64,000 nt of DNA from an uncultured Clostridia bacterium (GTDB lineage: Bacteria > Bacillota > Clostridia > Christensenellales > CAG-314), in assembly GCA_947053925.1 (NCBI GenBank), contig CAMRUG010000005.1, positions 17,743-81,742 on the forward strand, written 5' to 3'. Made by a program: the position numbers and the translations under genes. This document shows, piece by piece, positions 34,858 through 43,132 of this stretch (its first letter is position 1; each line of letters begins with the position of its first letter). The notes beneath the pieces were generated by a model. That model was not told the origin of the DNA. It did not search any database and saw nothing but the letters and a program-made list of their open reading frames with translations.

Positions 34858-36207
34858 ATGAACAGTAAAACGCCGATATGCGATTTTGTTAAAAAATACG
34901 CCGAACAAAACTATGTACGTTTACATATGCCTGCCCACAAAGGCAGGTGCTTTTTAGGCTACGAAAACCGTGATATTACAGAGATTGACGGCGCGGACAG
35001 TCTGTATGACGCCAACGGTATAATAGCCGAAAGCGAGCATAATGCAAGCGTTTTGTTCGGGTCGGCGGCAACGCTCTACTCCGCCGAGGGTTCATCGTTG
35101 AGCATACGCGCAATGCTGTACTTAACACGTCTTAAAACCGCAAATAAGGGGCGTAAGACGGTTATTGCCGCAACCAGAAACGCGCACAAGGTTTTTGCTT
35201 TGACTGCGGCGTTGCTTGATATAGACGTATTGTGGCTTACAGACGAACGGGAAAACTCCTCTCTATGCAACTGTCTTATTACGCCGAAAGGACTGAACGA
35301 AACTCTAAAAAAACTGACAATTCCTCCCGACGCGGTATTTATTACATCACCCGACTACTTGGGCAATATTGCGGATATAAAAGGGCTAAGCGAAGTCGCT
35401 CACAAATACGGCAGTCTTTTAATCGTAGACAACGCGCACGGAGCATATTTAAAATTTGTTGACGGCAAACTCCACCCCATCGACTGCGGCGCGGATATGT
35501 GCTGCGACTCCGCGCACAAAACACTGCCCTGCTTGACGGGCGGAGGATATTTGCACATTAGCAAAACCGCGCCCGAATACTTGAAAACTCACGCAAAGGA
35601 AGCGTTGGGTATGTTCGGCTCTACAAGCCCTAGTTACCTTATTTTACAGTCGCTCGATAACGTTAACGGACTGCTGTTTGACGGATACGCGGATAAGATT
35701 TTAAAAGCCGCACACGCCGTTACAAAGTTAAAACAAACGCTGAAAAATTACGGTTGGACTTTACTGGAAAACGACGAGCCGTTAAAAATTACCGTTGACG
35801 CAAACGCCAACGGATACGACGGACGTGAACTTGCGAATATACTGATAAAATCAAAAATAATGCCCGAGTATTACGACCGCGACTACATCGTTTTAATGTT
35901 TTCGGCAGAAAACGGAGATAAAGATATTTCGGCATTAGGAAGCGCACTGAAAGATATACAGTTAAAAGAAAAAATCTCACGAAAGTTTATCAAATTAAAC
36001 CCTGTTAGTGTAATGTCTATGCAACAGGCTTTAATGAGCCCGTCAGAAACGGTAAATATACAAAACGCGCTCGACCGCATACTGGCTTGCCCTACCGTAT
36101 CCTGTCCGCCTGCCGTACCGATACTTTACGGCGGAGAAATAATAACACGCGAATCAGTTGAACTGTTCGAGTACTACGGAATAACGGAAGTTAAAGTGGT
36201 GAAATAA
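34858..36207 (+). CDS. Orn/Lys/Arg decarboxylase-fold PLP enzyme (YaaO/SpeA-like)
   Basis: A 449-residue fold-type I PLP enzyme. The start MPAHKGRCFLG with TEIDGADSLYDANG and the Schiff-base segment DSAHKTLPCLTGG (Lys) are hallmarks of the short Firmicute Orn/Lys/Arg decarboxylases. The C-terminal domain is present (PAVPILYGGEIITRE). It probably makes agmatine, cadaverine or putrescine; the specificity cannot be read. The SD is GAGGGA. It follows the SCIFF maturase by 77 nt on the same strand and may be co-transcribed, though such synteny need not be functional. Confidence 0.88.
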   Translation: MNSKTPICDFVKKYAEQNYVRLHMPAHKGRCFLGYENRDITEIDGADSLYDANGIIAESEHNASVLFGSAATLYSAEGSSLSIRAMLYLTRLKTANKGRKTVIAATRNAHKVFALTAALLDIDVLWLTDERENSSLCNCLITPKGLNETLKKLTIPPDAVFITSPDYLGNIADIKGLSEVAHKYGSLLIVDNAHGAYLKFVDGKLHPIDCGADMCCDSAHKTLPCLTGGGYLHISKTAPEYLKTHAKEALGMFGSTSPSYLILQSLDNVNGLLFDGYADKILKAAHAVTKLKQTLKNYGWTLLENDEPLKITVDANANGYDGRELANILIKSKIMPEYYDRDYIVLMFSAENGDKDISALGSALKDIQLKEKISRKFIKLNPVSVMSMQQALMSPSETVNIQNALDRILACPTVSCPPAVPILYGGEIITRESVELFEYYGITEVKVVK

Positions 36208-36301
36208 ATTTACAAAAAATTAAAATGTAAACGACAGAGTTTTTAATTTCTGCCGTTCGGTTGTTAAACTAACAAGAACTGCCAAATGCAGTTGTTTGTA
36301 A

Positions 36302-37024
36302 TTAGAAATCGATTTCCTTTATAAAAGCAATATCTTTCCGATATACTGTCAACGTTTTTTCTTTTGTTTCAACCTCATAATTCGCATTCGGTTCGTCTCC
36401 GTATGAAGTTGCCGTAACTTCGCCGATAATAATACTGCCGTCATTAAGTTTGATTTCAACTCTACGAAACTCAAATCTTTCAAACAAAATATCAGTTAAA
36501 CTGTCGCTTTTTAATCCCTCTTTCATCAACTTATCGACAAAGCTTACTGCTTGCTCAATAAGTTCTGCTGCGGTGCGCAACAATTGCAAAGTAAGCGACA
36601 CACTGTTTTTACTTTTAGGATTAACTATAATTTCAGTATTTTCGTTTTCCTCTGCCAAATCGTCAATTATCATTCTAAAAGAATACTCGGTATAATCGTC
36701 GTAACGTTTTTGCTTTAGTATTTTACTTTCATCTGTATATACTGCATAGTAATACGAATTGTTATTTCTTAATCTATATTCGCGCCAATTATCCTCGTCG
36801 CCCGCAACATATACCGAAGTATAAAAATATAAACCGCTTAAAACAGCTGCACGAGATTTAACATTATCGTTTAGCATCATTTCGTTTAATCTGTTTTCAA
36901 TTTCTTCCGAATCGAGTAACAATTCATTTGTACTGTCATAAATAGCATAATTCGATAATTCTAATATTGCTTGCTTCGCACTTTCTTCCATATTTTTATT
37001 TGAAAACTGTATGATTTTTGCCAT
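36302..37024 (-). CDS. hypothetical protein
   Basis: A 240-residue soluble protein with SD GGAGAA. The N-terminal two thirds look helical (LLDSEEIENRLNEMML; TLQLLRTAAELIEQAVSFVDKLM). The last 55 residues (RRVEIKLNDGSIIIGEVTA ... LTVYRKDIAFIKEIDF) resemble a small Sm-like/SH3 beta barrel with the typical LNDGSxxxGxV turn. I recognise no named family. It is convergent with the decarboxylase and lies behind the EF-G-like gene. A nucleic-acid or protein-docking role for the barrel is only a suggestion. Confidence 0.6.
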   Translation of the reverse strand: MAKIIQFSNKNMEESAKQAILELSNYAIYDSTNELLLDSEEIENRLNEMMLNDNVKSRAAVLSGLYFYTSVYVAGDEDNWREYRLRNNNSYYYAVYTDESKILKQKRYDDYTEYSFRMIIDDLAEENENTEIIVNPKSKNSVSLTLQLLRTAAELIEQAVSFVDKLMKEGLKSDSLTDILFERFEFRRVEIKLNDGSIIIGEVTATSYGDEPNANYEVETKEKTLTVYRKDIAFIKEIDF

Positions 37025-37164
37025 ATCTTTCTCCTTTTATCTTTTTACCGTTTTTAATACCTGTAATAATAAAAAACAATTGATTATTTAAAAAAATACC
37101 GCTGCAAAAAACGAGAATAACCATCTGGAAAATAACACGATTTACACTCTGCTACTTTAACATG

Positions 37165-37194
37165 TCTAAAAATTCGGGGACGCAAAGCGTCCCC
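37165..37194 (-). terminator. terminator of the EF-G-like gene
   Basis: A perfect 8-bp GC stem, GGGGACGC / GCGTCCCC, with a 3-nt loop, followed on the minus strand by GAATTTTTAG. Confidence 0.7.
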
Positions 37195-37247
37195 TTAATA
37201 CCTCTTATGAATTAGTAAATTCGTTTTAAATAAATTACAATTATAAC

Positions 37248-39293
37248 CTATTCGTCTTCGTGGAGTTTTTTGGCTTCTTCGACTATCTTGGCAACGCTTG
37301 CGGGAGGAACTTCCTCGTAACGCGCATATTTCATCTCGTACTTGCCGCGGCCCTGCGTCATACTGCGTAGGTCGGTTGCGTATTTAAGAATTTCCGACAA
37401 GGGGGCTTCGGCTGTTACGATTTGCTTACTGCCTATACTTTCCGTACCCATAATACGTCCGCGGCGTTTGTTCATATCGCCCATAACGTCGCCGAGGTAG
37501 TCGGACGGAACGGTAATTTTGAGTTCGTAAATAGGTTCGAGCAGTACGGGACCTGCCTTTACGCAGCCGTCTTTGTAAGCGAGAATAGCCGCCATTTGGA
37601 ATGCGATATCCTTACTGTCTACGGGGTGGGAAGAACCGTCGAACAACGTACATTTGAGGTTGACCATAGGATATCCTGCAAGCACGCCCTTTTGAATTGC
37701 GGTACGCAAACCTTTTTCTACCGACGGGATAAACTGACGGGGAACCGTTCCGCCTACTACTGCGTCGACAAACTCGAATACGCCGTCTTCCGCGCCCGGT
37801 TCAAAACGTACTTTACAGTGTCCGTACTGTCCTGCGCCGCCCGATTGCTTCTTGTGTTTGCCTTCCGCTTCCGCCATTTTACGGACGGTTTCACGGTAGG
37901 GAATACGCGGATCCTGCAACACTGCTTCGCAGTTGAATTTAGATTTGAGTTTTTTGCAGATAACGTCTAACTGAGTATCGCCGAGACCGGACAAAAGCAT
38001 TTCGCCCGTTTCGGGGTCTTTGGTAACGGTAAATGCAATATCTTCGTCTTTAAGTTTGGAAAGTCCGCCGAATACCTTGTCTTCGTCTCCTTTCTTTGCG
38101 GCATAAACCGCACGCGAATATACGGGGCAGGGAAGTTCGATTGGTTTTAAAGAGACAGTACCGCTTTCGCACAAAACGTCGCCAGTGGACGTTGCCGAAA
38201 GTTTTGCAAGAGCGGCTATATCGCCTGCGCAAGCGCAGTCTGTGCTTTCCTGCTTTTTACCTTTCATAAAGTAAACGGTGCTGATTTTTTCGTTAGCTTC
38301 GCTGGAAAGATTCTTTAAAGTCATACCGTTCTTTAACGTACCGCTGACAACCTTGAACAGCGACAGTCTGCCTACAAACGGGTCGGCAATTGTTTTAAAT
38401 ACGCGCAAAATAACGGGCGCTTTTTCGTCTGCGGCAATTTCCTTTCCGTTTACGTCGCGAGTAGGACGTATTGCGGGACTGGGCAAAGAGCCGACTATCG
38501 TATCCATAAGATTGATTACGCCCTTATTGGTAAGTCCCGAACCTGCAAGTACGGGAATTGTCGTTCCGTTTAAAAGTCCTGCCGAAAAACCGCGCGTAAC
38601 TTCTTCATCGGTGAGTTCTTCGCCGTCAAAGAATTTCATCATAAGTTCGTCGTCGCTTTCGGCGGCAATTTCGATTACGGAACTGCGGGCGCTGTTGTAT
38701 TGGTCTTGAAGGCTTGCGGGAATTGCCGTTTCGCCTTTGGTGTTAAAGTTTAAATATGTGCCGGAAATAACGTCGACATAGCCAACCATTTTGTGTCCGT
38801 CGAGTTCGGGAACGATAATTGACGCGGCTTTGTTAAAGCGCGCTTTGATAGCGTCTACCGTTGCCGAATAGTTTGCATTTTCCTTATCTATACCGCTGAC
38901 GAAAATCAGAGAAGGAATTTTGTGCTCGGTACAGTATTCGAGAGCCTTTTCCGTGCCTACGGTCATACTGCCCGTTGCGCCCGTAACGATAATGGCACTA
39001 TCGCAAACAGACAGCGCTTCCAGCATTTCGCATTCAAAATCAAAATATCCCGGTACGTCGATAATATTGATTTTAGTTCCCTTATAAGTGCAATTTGCAA
39101 CCGACAGACTGATAGAGATGTGTCTTGCAATTTCCTCTTGGTCAAAGTCCATTGTCGAGTTGCCGTCGTCAACCTTACCCAAACGGTCGGTCGCGCCCGC
39201 ATTATAAAGGATTGCTTCGGCAAGCGTGGTTTTACCTTCGCCGCTGTGTCCGATTAAAGCAACGTTTCTGATATCTTTTGCGTAAACTGCCAT
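37248..39293 (-). CDS. elongation factor G-like GTPase (EF-G paralogue)
   Basis: A 681-residue protein with the full EF-G domain plan: G domain, domain II (about 290-380), III, IV (GGAGQYGHCKVRFEP, with loop-IV region) and V. G1 is GHSGEGKTT. G3 reads DVPGYFDF instead of DTPGHVDF, so the catalytic His is replaced by Tyr, and G4 reads SGIDKEN where canonical EF-G has NKMD. These fit the EF-G-like/EF-G2 paralogue family rather than the translocase fusA. Its role in translation is unclear, possibly ribosome recycling or stress. The SD is AGGAG; monocistronic. Confidence 0.9.
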   Translation of the reverse strand: MAVYAKDIRNVALIGHSGEGKTTLAEAILYNAGATDRLGKVDDGNSTMDFDQEEIARHISISLSVANCTYKGTKINIIDVPGYFDFECEMLEALSVCDSAIIVTGATGSMTVGTEKALEYCTEHKIPSLIFVSGIDKENANYSATVDAIKARFNKAASIIVPELDGHKMVGYVDVISGTYLNFNTKGETAIPASLQDQYNSARSSVIEIAAESDDELMMKFFDGEELTDEEVTRGFSAGLLNGTTIPVLAGSGLTNKGVINLMDTIVGSLPSPAIRPTRDVNGKEIAADEKAPVILRVFKTIADPFVGRLSLFKVVSGTLKNGMTLKNLSSEANEKISTVYFMKGKKQESTDCACAGDIAALAKLSATSTGDVLCESGTVSLKPIELPCPVYSRAVYAAKKGDEDKVFGGLSKLKDEDIAFTVTKDPETGEMLLSGLGDTQLDVICKKLKSKFNCEAVLQDPRIPYRETVRKMAEAEGKHKKQSGGAGQYGHCKVRFEPGAEDGVFEFVDAVVGGTVPRQFIPSVEKGLRTAIQKGVLAGYPMVNLKCTLFDGSSHPVDSKDIAFQMAAILAYKDGCVKAGPVLLEPIYELKITVPSDYLGDVMGDMNKRRGRIMGTESIGSKQIVTAEAPLSEILKYATDLRSMTQGRGKYEMKYARYEEVPPASVAKIVEEAKKLHEDE

Positions 39294-39397
39294 AGTAGTA
39301 CTCCTAGTAATTTATTTGTTTGATGATATTGTTTCTACAAACCGTCATTTTAAATTATAAACTACTTCTGTCAAAATTTCAATACCGTTTTTAAAAT

Positions 39398-40084
39398 TTA
39401 TTCATAAAATACGCTATATTTTTTTGTTATATCCTCGTTGTTTTGGTTTAAAACCGTCAATGAACTTTCCTCTTTGGCGGTTTTTTTGTACTTTTTGCGG
39501 ATACGCCGCGCAACCCCCTCTAAACTGTCAAAAATCTGCGCATTGGGGCATACGCGCGAAAAACAGTGTTTAAACATATTCATACTGCTGCTTGCAAGAG
39601 CAATGCAATCGAAACTGCCGATATGTTCGCTAACCCTTTCGGTAATGTATTCCACTATCGCGCGTTCGTTACACTCTTCGGCTATTAACGGAAATTCGTC
39701 CATTGCGCAGGCAATAACGTTAGGTTCTTGCAAACGCTTTAATACGGCGGAATCTCCCGCTACAAGCACGCCCGAAGCAGTATATGCCGATGCGTGCAAA
39801 ACGGGCGCTTCGGAAGAATACAGCGGCACGGAAGAAATATACGACAGTTTTTTGTACAACAGCATAGACAGCGTTACCGAAGATATAACGATAAAGTCGC
39901 AGTTAAGTTTGGTCAAGTCTTGTATTGCTTTGCTAGCGGCATAGTATAACGTTCCGTAATTTTGCTTTCCGAAAGGAAAAACGCCGTCGCAAATCTTACA
40001 AATATAATTTGCCGAAAAAGACTGTTTGAGTTTGTAATACATAGAAAAAACGCCGATTCCGTCGTCGATTAAGCCTATTGTCAA
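39398..40084 (-). CDS. glutamate racemase-like protein lacking both catalytic cysteines
   Basis: A 228-residue Asp/Glu racemase-fold protein alignable by eye to MurI: IGLIDDGIGVFS (for FDSGVGG), KICDGVFPFGKQ (for DTKRCPYG), VISSVTLS (for ACNTAT) and ALASSSMNMF (for GCTHYP). Both catalytic Cys positions are Ser, so racemase activity is unlikely. The start is TTG, set by a strong AGGAGG SD at 8-nt spacing. A basic/acidic tail of about 35 residues (KKYKKTAKEESS...) follows the fold. It may be a regulatory or scaffolding pseudoenzyme, or a divergent ligand-binding relative. Monocistronic, upstream of the EF-G-like gene. Confidence 0.75.
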   Translation of the reverse strand: MTIGLIDDGIGVFSMYYKLKQSFSANYICKICDGVFPFGKQNYGTLYYAASKAIQDLTKLNCDFIVISSVTLSMLLYKKLSYISSVPLYSSEAPVLHASAYTASGVLVAGDSAVLKRLQEPNVIACAMDEFPLIAEECNERAIVEYITERVSEHIGSFDCIALASSSMNMFKHCFSRVCPNAQIFDSLEGVARRIRKKYKKTAKEESSLTVLNQNNEDITKKYSVFYE

Positions 40085-40402
40085 CGATATATCCTCCTTT
40101 ATTGCTAAAAGGTATTAAGACACTTTAATATTGTACGAGCCAAAGCGCCGCAAAATGTCTGATTGCGCCCGATAAACCGTAAAAGAAAATAGCCGTTAGT
40201 TTATTTAAAAACAGCGGCGGTTATATTTTAAATGTAATTTATAGGTGAACGACGCCGCATAGTAAAAAACTTTTAATATAAAGTGTTTAAAACTGTTGCT
40301 AAAAATATCAAAGTGTGCTAATATTATTAGGCAAAAATGGTATATTATGGCACAATAAATTGTATTGGATAATTTTTGTGCAAAAATAATAAGGAGATAC
40401 TA
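40085..40402. other. 318-nt intergenic region with the rpsT promoter
   Basis: Divergent region between the MurI-like gene and rpsT. Apart from the rpsT promoter I see no hairpin or ORF. Confidence 0.5.
40296..40324 (+). promoter_or_regulatory. promoter of rpsT
   Basis: TTGCTA, a 17-bp spacer and TAATAT preceded by TGC (extended -10). It gives a leader of about 70 nt before the ATG, which could hold S20 autoregulation. Confidence 0.55.
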
Positions 40403-41011
40403 ATGCCTAACATTAAATCAGCAGAAAAAAGAGTTTCTGTATCAGCAACTAAAAAATTACAAAACCAAATGGTTCGTTCTCAAATGCAAACCGCTATCAA
40501 AAAATTTAACGCCGCTATTTCTAACGGCGATATTGAACTTGCAAAGCAATTGCTGCCCGTTACAAGTTCTAAAATAGATAACGCGGCAATCAAGCACGTT
40601 ATTCACAAAAACGCGGCAAACCGTAAAAAGGCGCAAATAGCCAAAACACTATCGCAACTCGAAAAGGGTATTATCGTTGTTAAGGTTGACGCTAAGACAT
40701 TGAAACAAGCCGAACAAAAGGCAGCGGCTGCTAAGAAAGCAGAAGAAGCCGCGGCTATCAAGGCTCAAAGAAACGAAGCTAAAAAAGCCAAGGAAGCGGC
40801 AAAGGCTCCTGCAACGACAAAATCCAAAAAGTCGGCTGCAGCACCCAAAGCACCTGCTAAGGCAAAGAAAGACGATACTGCCGCTACTACCGCTAAAAAA
40901 ACGACAAAGAAAGCCGCAGCAACCGAAGAAACTGCAACCGCTCCTAAAAAGCGCGCAACAAAGAAAGCTGTTGAAGCGCCCGCCGAAGAAGCGGAAGACG
41001 AAATTAAATAA
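40403..41011 (+). CDS. rpsT: 30S ribosomal protein S20 with long Lys/Ala-rich C-terminal extension
   Basis: A 202-residue protein. Residues about 1-87 are normal S20 (MPNIKSAEKRV start, HKNAANRKKAQ near the end), a three-helix 16S rRNA binder of the small subunit. The remaining 115 residues are low-complexity, rich in K, A, P, T and E (PKAPAKAKKDD; TTAKKTTKKAAATEE), like histone H1 or AlgP tails. Usual S20 is about 85-90 residues, so the gene is more than twice normal length. The ATG at 40403 has AAGGAG at 6-nt spacing; the track start at 40376 does not. A strong terminator follows. Confidence 0.93.
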   Translation: MPNIKSAEKRVSVSATKKLQNQMVRSQMQTAIKKFNAAISNGDIELAKQLLPVTSSKIDNAAIKHVIHKNAANRKKAQIAKTLSQLEKGIIVVKVDAKTLKQAEQKAAAAKKAEEAAAIKAQRNEAKKAKEAAKAPATTKSKKSAAAPKAPAKAKKDDTAATTAKKTTKKAAATEETATAPKKRATKKAVEAPAEEAEDEIK

Positions 41012-41326
41012 TTACAATGTTTTAAAATTTAAAACAACTCCGAACTTTCGGAGTTGTTTTTTGTTCAGGGGTGAATTATACTTTCAAGTGCAACACTCTG
41101 AAATAAAAAAGAAGTATATATAAATCTTCGGGTTTTAGTTTGCACAACAAATTTTTACCGAAGATATATAAACATCGGCGCAAAGATAATATCGATTTGC
41201 TATATTGTTAATATTACTAGAACTGAATTTACAACTGCTTGACTATACGAAAAATTTTAAAATCTAAAAAATGCTTTTAGCGGCTTTAACAGCATACCCT
41301 ACCGATATAAAAAACGGCGATTGTTT
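41012..41326. other. 315-nt intergenic region after rpsT
   Basis: Contains the rpsT terminator and a second, long inverted repeat, TATATAAATCTTCGG / CCGAAGATATATA (about 41115-41170), with a 27-nt loop. No gene seen. Confidence 0.55.
41031..41063 (+). terminator. terminator of rpsT
   Basis: AAAACAACTCCGAA / TTCGGAGTTGTTTT with a tight loop and T-run. Confidence 0.9.
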
Positions 41327-42043
41327 TTACTTGTCTATATTTGTTTTAATCAAAGTTTCCGCTTCGTTTTTTGATTGTGGCTTTATGGGAGACTGTATGC
41401 CGCCTGCCCCGTCCGCACCGCCTAGTCCGTCAAAAATACCGTCTATGCCGTCGCCGCCTAGCACGATAATTAAAATTATAACTGCGCATACCGCCACGGT
41501 AAATGAAGAAACTTGCCAACTGTTAAACAGTTTCAACTTGGTACTTGCGTCCATACTAAGCGTCATAATGAACCCCAGTTGCAACAAACCGTAATAACCG
41601 AGAGTCGATACCCAAGTAGTTTTAGTAAATATTACCAAACATACATATCCTGCGATTGAGAGAACGGTAAAAACCAAGAGATACCAACCGTAATAACGGT
41701 TAAGGGCATTTATGTACAACGGCAATATAAAAACAAACAGATATACAGCCGCAAGCAACGCTACGCACAGCATAAGCCACAAGTCATTGTCGAATCCGCG
41801 GTTGATATACCAACTGCGCAGATAAAAGCCCATTGACAGAGCATTGATAAAAACCGAAAGCAATTTTACAATTTTATTTTTGCGGAACACCAGAGACAAA
41901 ACTACATTGAAGACCAAAATGCAAGAAGCGATTGCAAATATATACCAAAAATCCAACGGAATAAAACGCGCAACCCATCCTACAACAGAGGTTACAAGTA
42001 AAAACAGTATTGATAGCAGCAAAGTTTGCAAACAGCGTTTCAT
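41327..42043 (-). CDS. multi-pass membrane protein, unknown
   Basis: A 238-residue protein with about seven hydrophobic segments from residue 5 to 200. A glycine/aspartate-rich stretch (GGDGIDGIFDGLGGADGAGG) and a polar tail of 24 residues follow. The ATG at 42043 has AGGAG 7 nt upstream; the track start at 42100 lacks one. It is convergent with rpsT and divergent from the tRNA-Thr locus. No motif recognised; an inner-membrane location is the only firm inference. Confidence 0.65.
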   Translation of the reverse strand: MKRCLQTLLLSILFLLVTSVVGWVARFIPLDFWYIFAIASCILVFNVVLSLVFRKNKIVKLLSVFINALSMGFYLRSWYINRGFDNDLWLMLCVALLAAVYLFVFILPLYINALNRYYGWYLLVFTVLSIAGYVCLVIFTKTTWVSTLGYYGLLQLGFIMTLSMDASTKLKLFNSWQVSSFTVAVCAVIILIIVLGGDGIDGIFDGLGGADGAGGIQSPIKPQSKNEAETLIKTNIDK

Positions 42044-42109
42044 AATAATCTCCTGTTTAACTTTCCAAACAAGTATATCAAAAAATATCAGAAAATACAA
42101 TAATTATCT

Positions 42110-42138
42110 TTGACAATTTAACTTTGTTGTGATAATCT
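42110..42138 (+). promoter_or_regulatory. promoter of the tRNA-Thr locus
   Basis: A perfect TTGACA, a 17-bp spacer and TAATCT with TGA in front (extended -10). Transcription would start near 42145, just before the tRNA 5' fragment. Confidence 0.65.
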
Positions 42139-42161
42139 ATACTAGCACTAAATAATTTACC

Positions 42162-42178
42162 GGTGTGGCTCAGTCGGT
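42162..42178 (+). repeat. partial tRNA-Thr 5' copy
   Basis: GGTGTGGCTCAGTCGGT repeats positions 42203-42219 of the intact tRNA exactly, then diverges. It looks like a broken copy of the acceptor/D-arm region. Confidence 0.8.
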
Positions 42179-42199
42179 GTTACAATTAAATATCAATAT

Positions 42200-42275
42200 G
42201 CTGGTGTGGCTCAGTCGGTAGAGCAATTGATTCGTAATCAATAGGTCGGGAGTTCGATTCTCTTCACCAGCACCA
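42200..42275 (+). tRNA. tRNA-Thr (anticodon CGU)
   Basis: A 76-nt cloverleaf with encoded CCA. The acceptor stem GCTGGTG pairs with CACCAGC, discriminator A. The D-arm is GGCTCAGTCGGTAGAGC. The anticodon stem ATTGA / TCAAT closes the loop TTCGTAA, giving CGU (reads ACG). The T-arm is GTCGGGAGTTCGATTCTC-like. It has its own promoter and is followed directly by a perfect terminator. Its 3' half recurs twice in broken form downstream. Confidence 0.95.
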
Positions 42276-42308
42276 ATACCTTGACAAGATTAGTCAAGGT
42301 ATTTTTTA
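42276..42308 (+). terminator. terminator of tRNA-Thr
   Basis: ATACCTTGAC / GTCAAGGTAT, a 7-nt loop and T6, starting right after the encoded CCA. It recurs at 42664. Confidence 0.92.
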
Positions 42309-42325
42309 TAGAAACTTATAACTCA

Positions 42326-42411
42326 GAACTCCCGACGGAGTTCGCTTAGCCGAGCGACGTAGGAGCGAACGCCACGCAGCCGCAGGCGAAGTATTCTCTT
42401 CACCAGCACCA
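42326..42411 (+). pseudogene. broken tRNA-Thr 3'-half copy 1 with a 48-nt insert in the T loop
   Basis: GGAGTTCG (42337-42344), then 48 GC-rich nt, then ATTCTCTTCACCAGCACCA (42393-42411). In the intact tRNA these two pieces are contiguous. GAACTCC (42326-42332) in front forms a hairpin with GGAGTTC. Confidence 0.8.
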
Positions 42412-42443
42412 TAAAAGTCTATCAAATATTGGTAGGCTTTTAT
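42411..42443 (+). terminator. hairpin after tRNA copy 1
   Basis: AAAAGTCTATCA pairs with TGGTAGGCTTTT (two G-U pairs) and is followed by ATTCTATTT. A different terminator-like hairpin from that of the intact tRNA. Confidence 0.6.
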
Positions 42444-42456
42444 TCTATTTACTCTA

Positions 42457-42663
42457 CCCGACCTATTGGGTGCCGCTTCGCTCGACTTCACTAGGTCGGG
42501 AGTTCGCGCGTCGACAAACTTTGTTTGCCGCGCCTTGCCGAGAGGTCTCCGCTTGGCGGAGTTTCGGCAAATTCTCTTCCCCCGGTCGCAAGCACAGCAT
42601 TGCTCCTCGCTTTGGCTACGGAATCCGCACCGCGGATTTCCGTTACGCGTCGCGCCAGCACCA
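42457..42663 (+). pseudogene. broken tRNA-Thr 3'-half copy 2 with two GC-rich inserts
   Basis: TAGGTCGGGAGTTCG (42492-42506), a 64-nt insert, ATTCTCTTC (42571-42579), a 75-nt insert, then CCAGCACCA (42655-42663). The first break is at the same T-loop point as in copy 1. CCCGACCTA (42457-42465) is the inverted partner of TAGGTCGGG. Confidence 0.8.
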
Positions 42664-42696
42664 ATACCTTGACAAGATTAGTCAAGGTATTTTTTT
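42664..42696 (+). terminator. second copy of the tRNA-Thr terminator
   Basis: Identical to 42276-42307. Together with CCAGCACCA it forms a 41-bp direct repeat (42267-42307 and 42655-42695). Confidence 0.9.
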
Positions 42697-43132
42697 GTAA
42701 TTACAATCAATTGCTCTATTATTCACAACATCGTAACTTGATATCTGTTTATTCGTAATACTTGTTTCGTTATATTAGTCGCACCATTATCGGGCGGCGC
42801 GGCTAAGCAATAGAGAAGATTCGCGTTCGGTTTTTAACCGCGCGTAAAAAAAGCAGTTGCCGCATTGTATAATTAAGTGCAAAGTACAATACTTTATATC
42901 TCGACTTTTTATCAAAATGGCTTTCGTTTTTAATACTCTTTTGTTTTGCGTACTATTCAAACACTATTGCAATGCAAAATAAAAAGTGATACAATGATAT
43001 GGGTAATGTTATGAACAAATAAATCTATCTTATTTTGACCGGTTCACAAAAGAGACAGCACAGCAAACAAGGTTGAAATTTTGCAGAATTTAAATGCAAT
43101 TTAAATACTTTACACACGATACAGAGGCAACT
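42697..43132. other. 436-nt region before the PP-loop gene
   Basis: Contains a hairpin (CGCGTTCGGTT / AACCGCGCG near 42827-42845) and the PP-loop gene promoter. ATG at 43011 begins only MNK-stop. No other gene seen. Confidence 0.5.
42967..42995 (+). promoter_or_regulatory. promoter of the PP-loop/ferredoxin operon
   Basis: TTGCAA, a 17-bp spacer and TACAAT. It gives a leader of roughly 130 nt. Confidence 0.55.

Noticed and set aside
42466-42758. Several 64-77 aa ORFs in the tRNA block
   Set aside because: They run through tRNA fragments and GC-rich hairpins, overlap each other on both strands and have no SD.
43011-43022. MNK leader peptide before the PP-loop gene
   Set aside because: Too short, with no SD and no attenuator hairpin linked to it.
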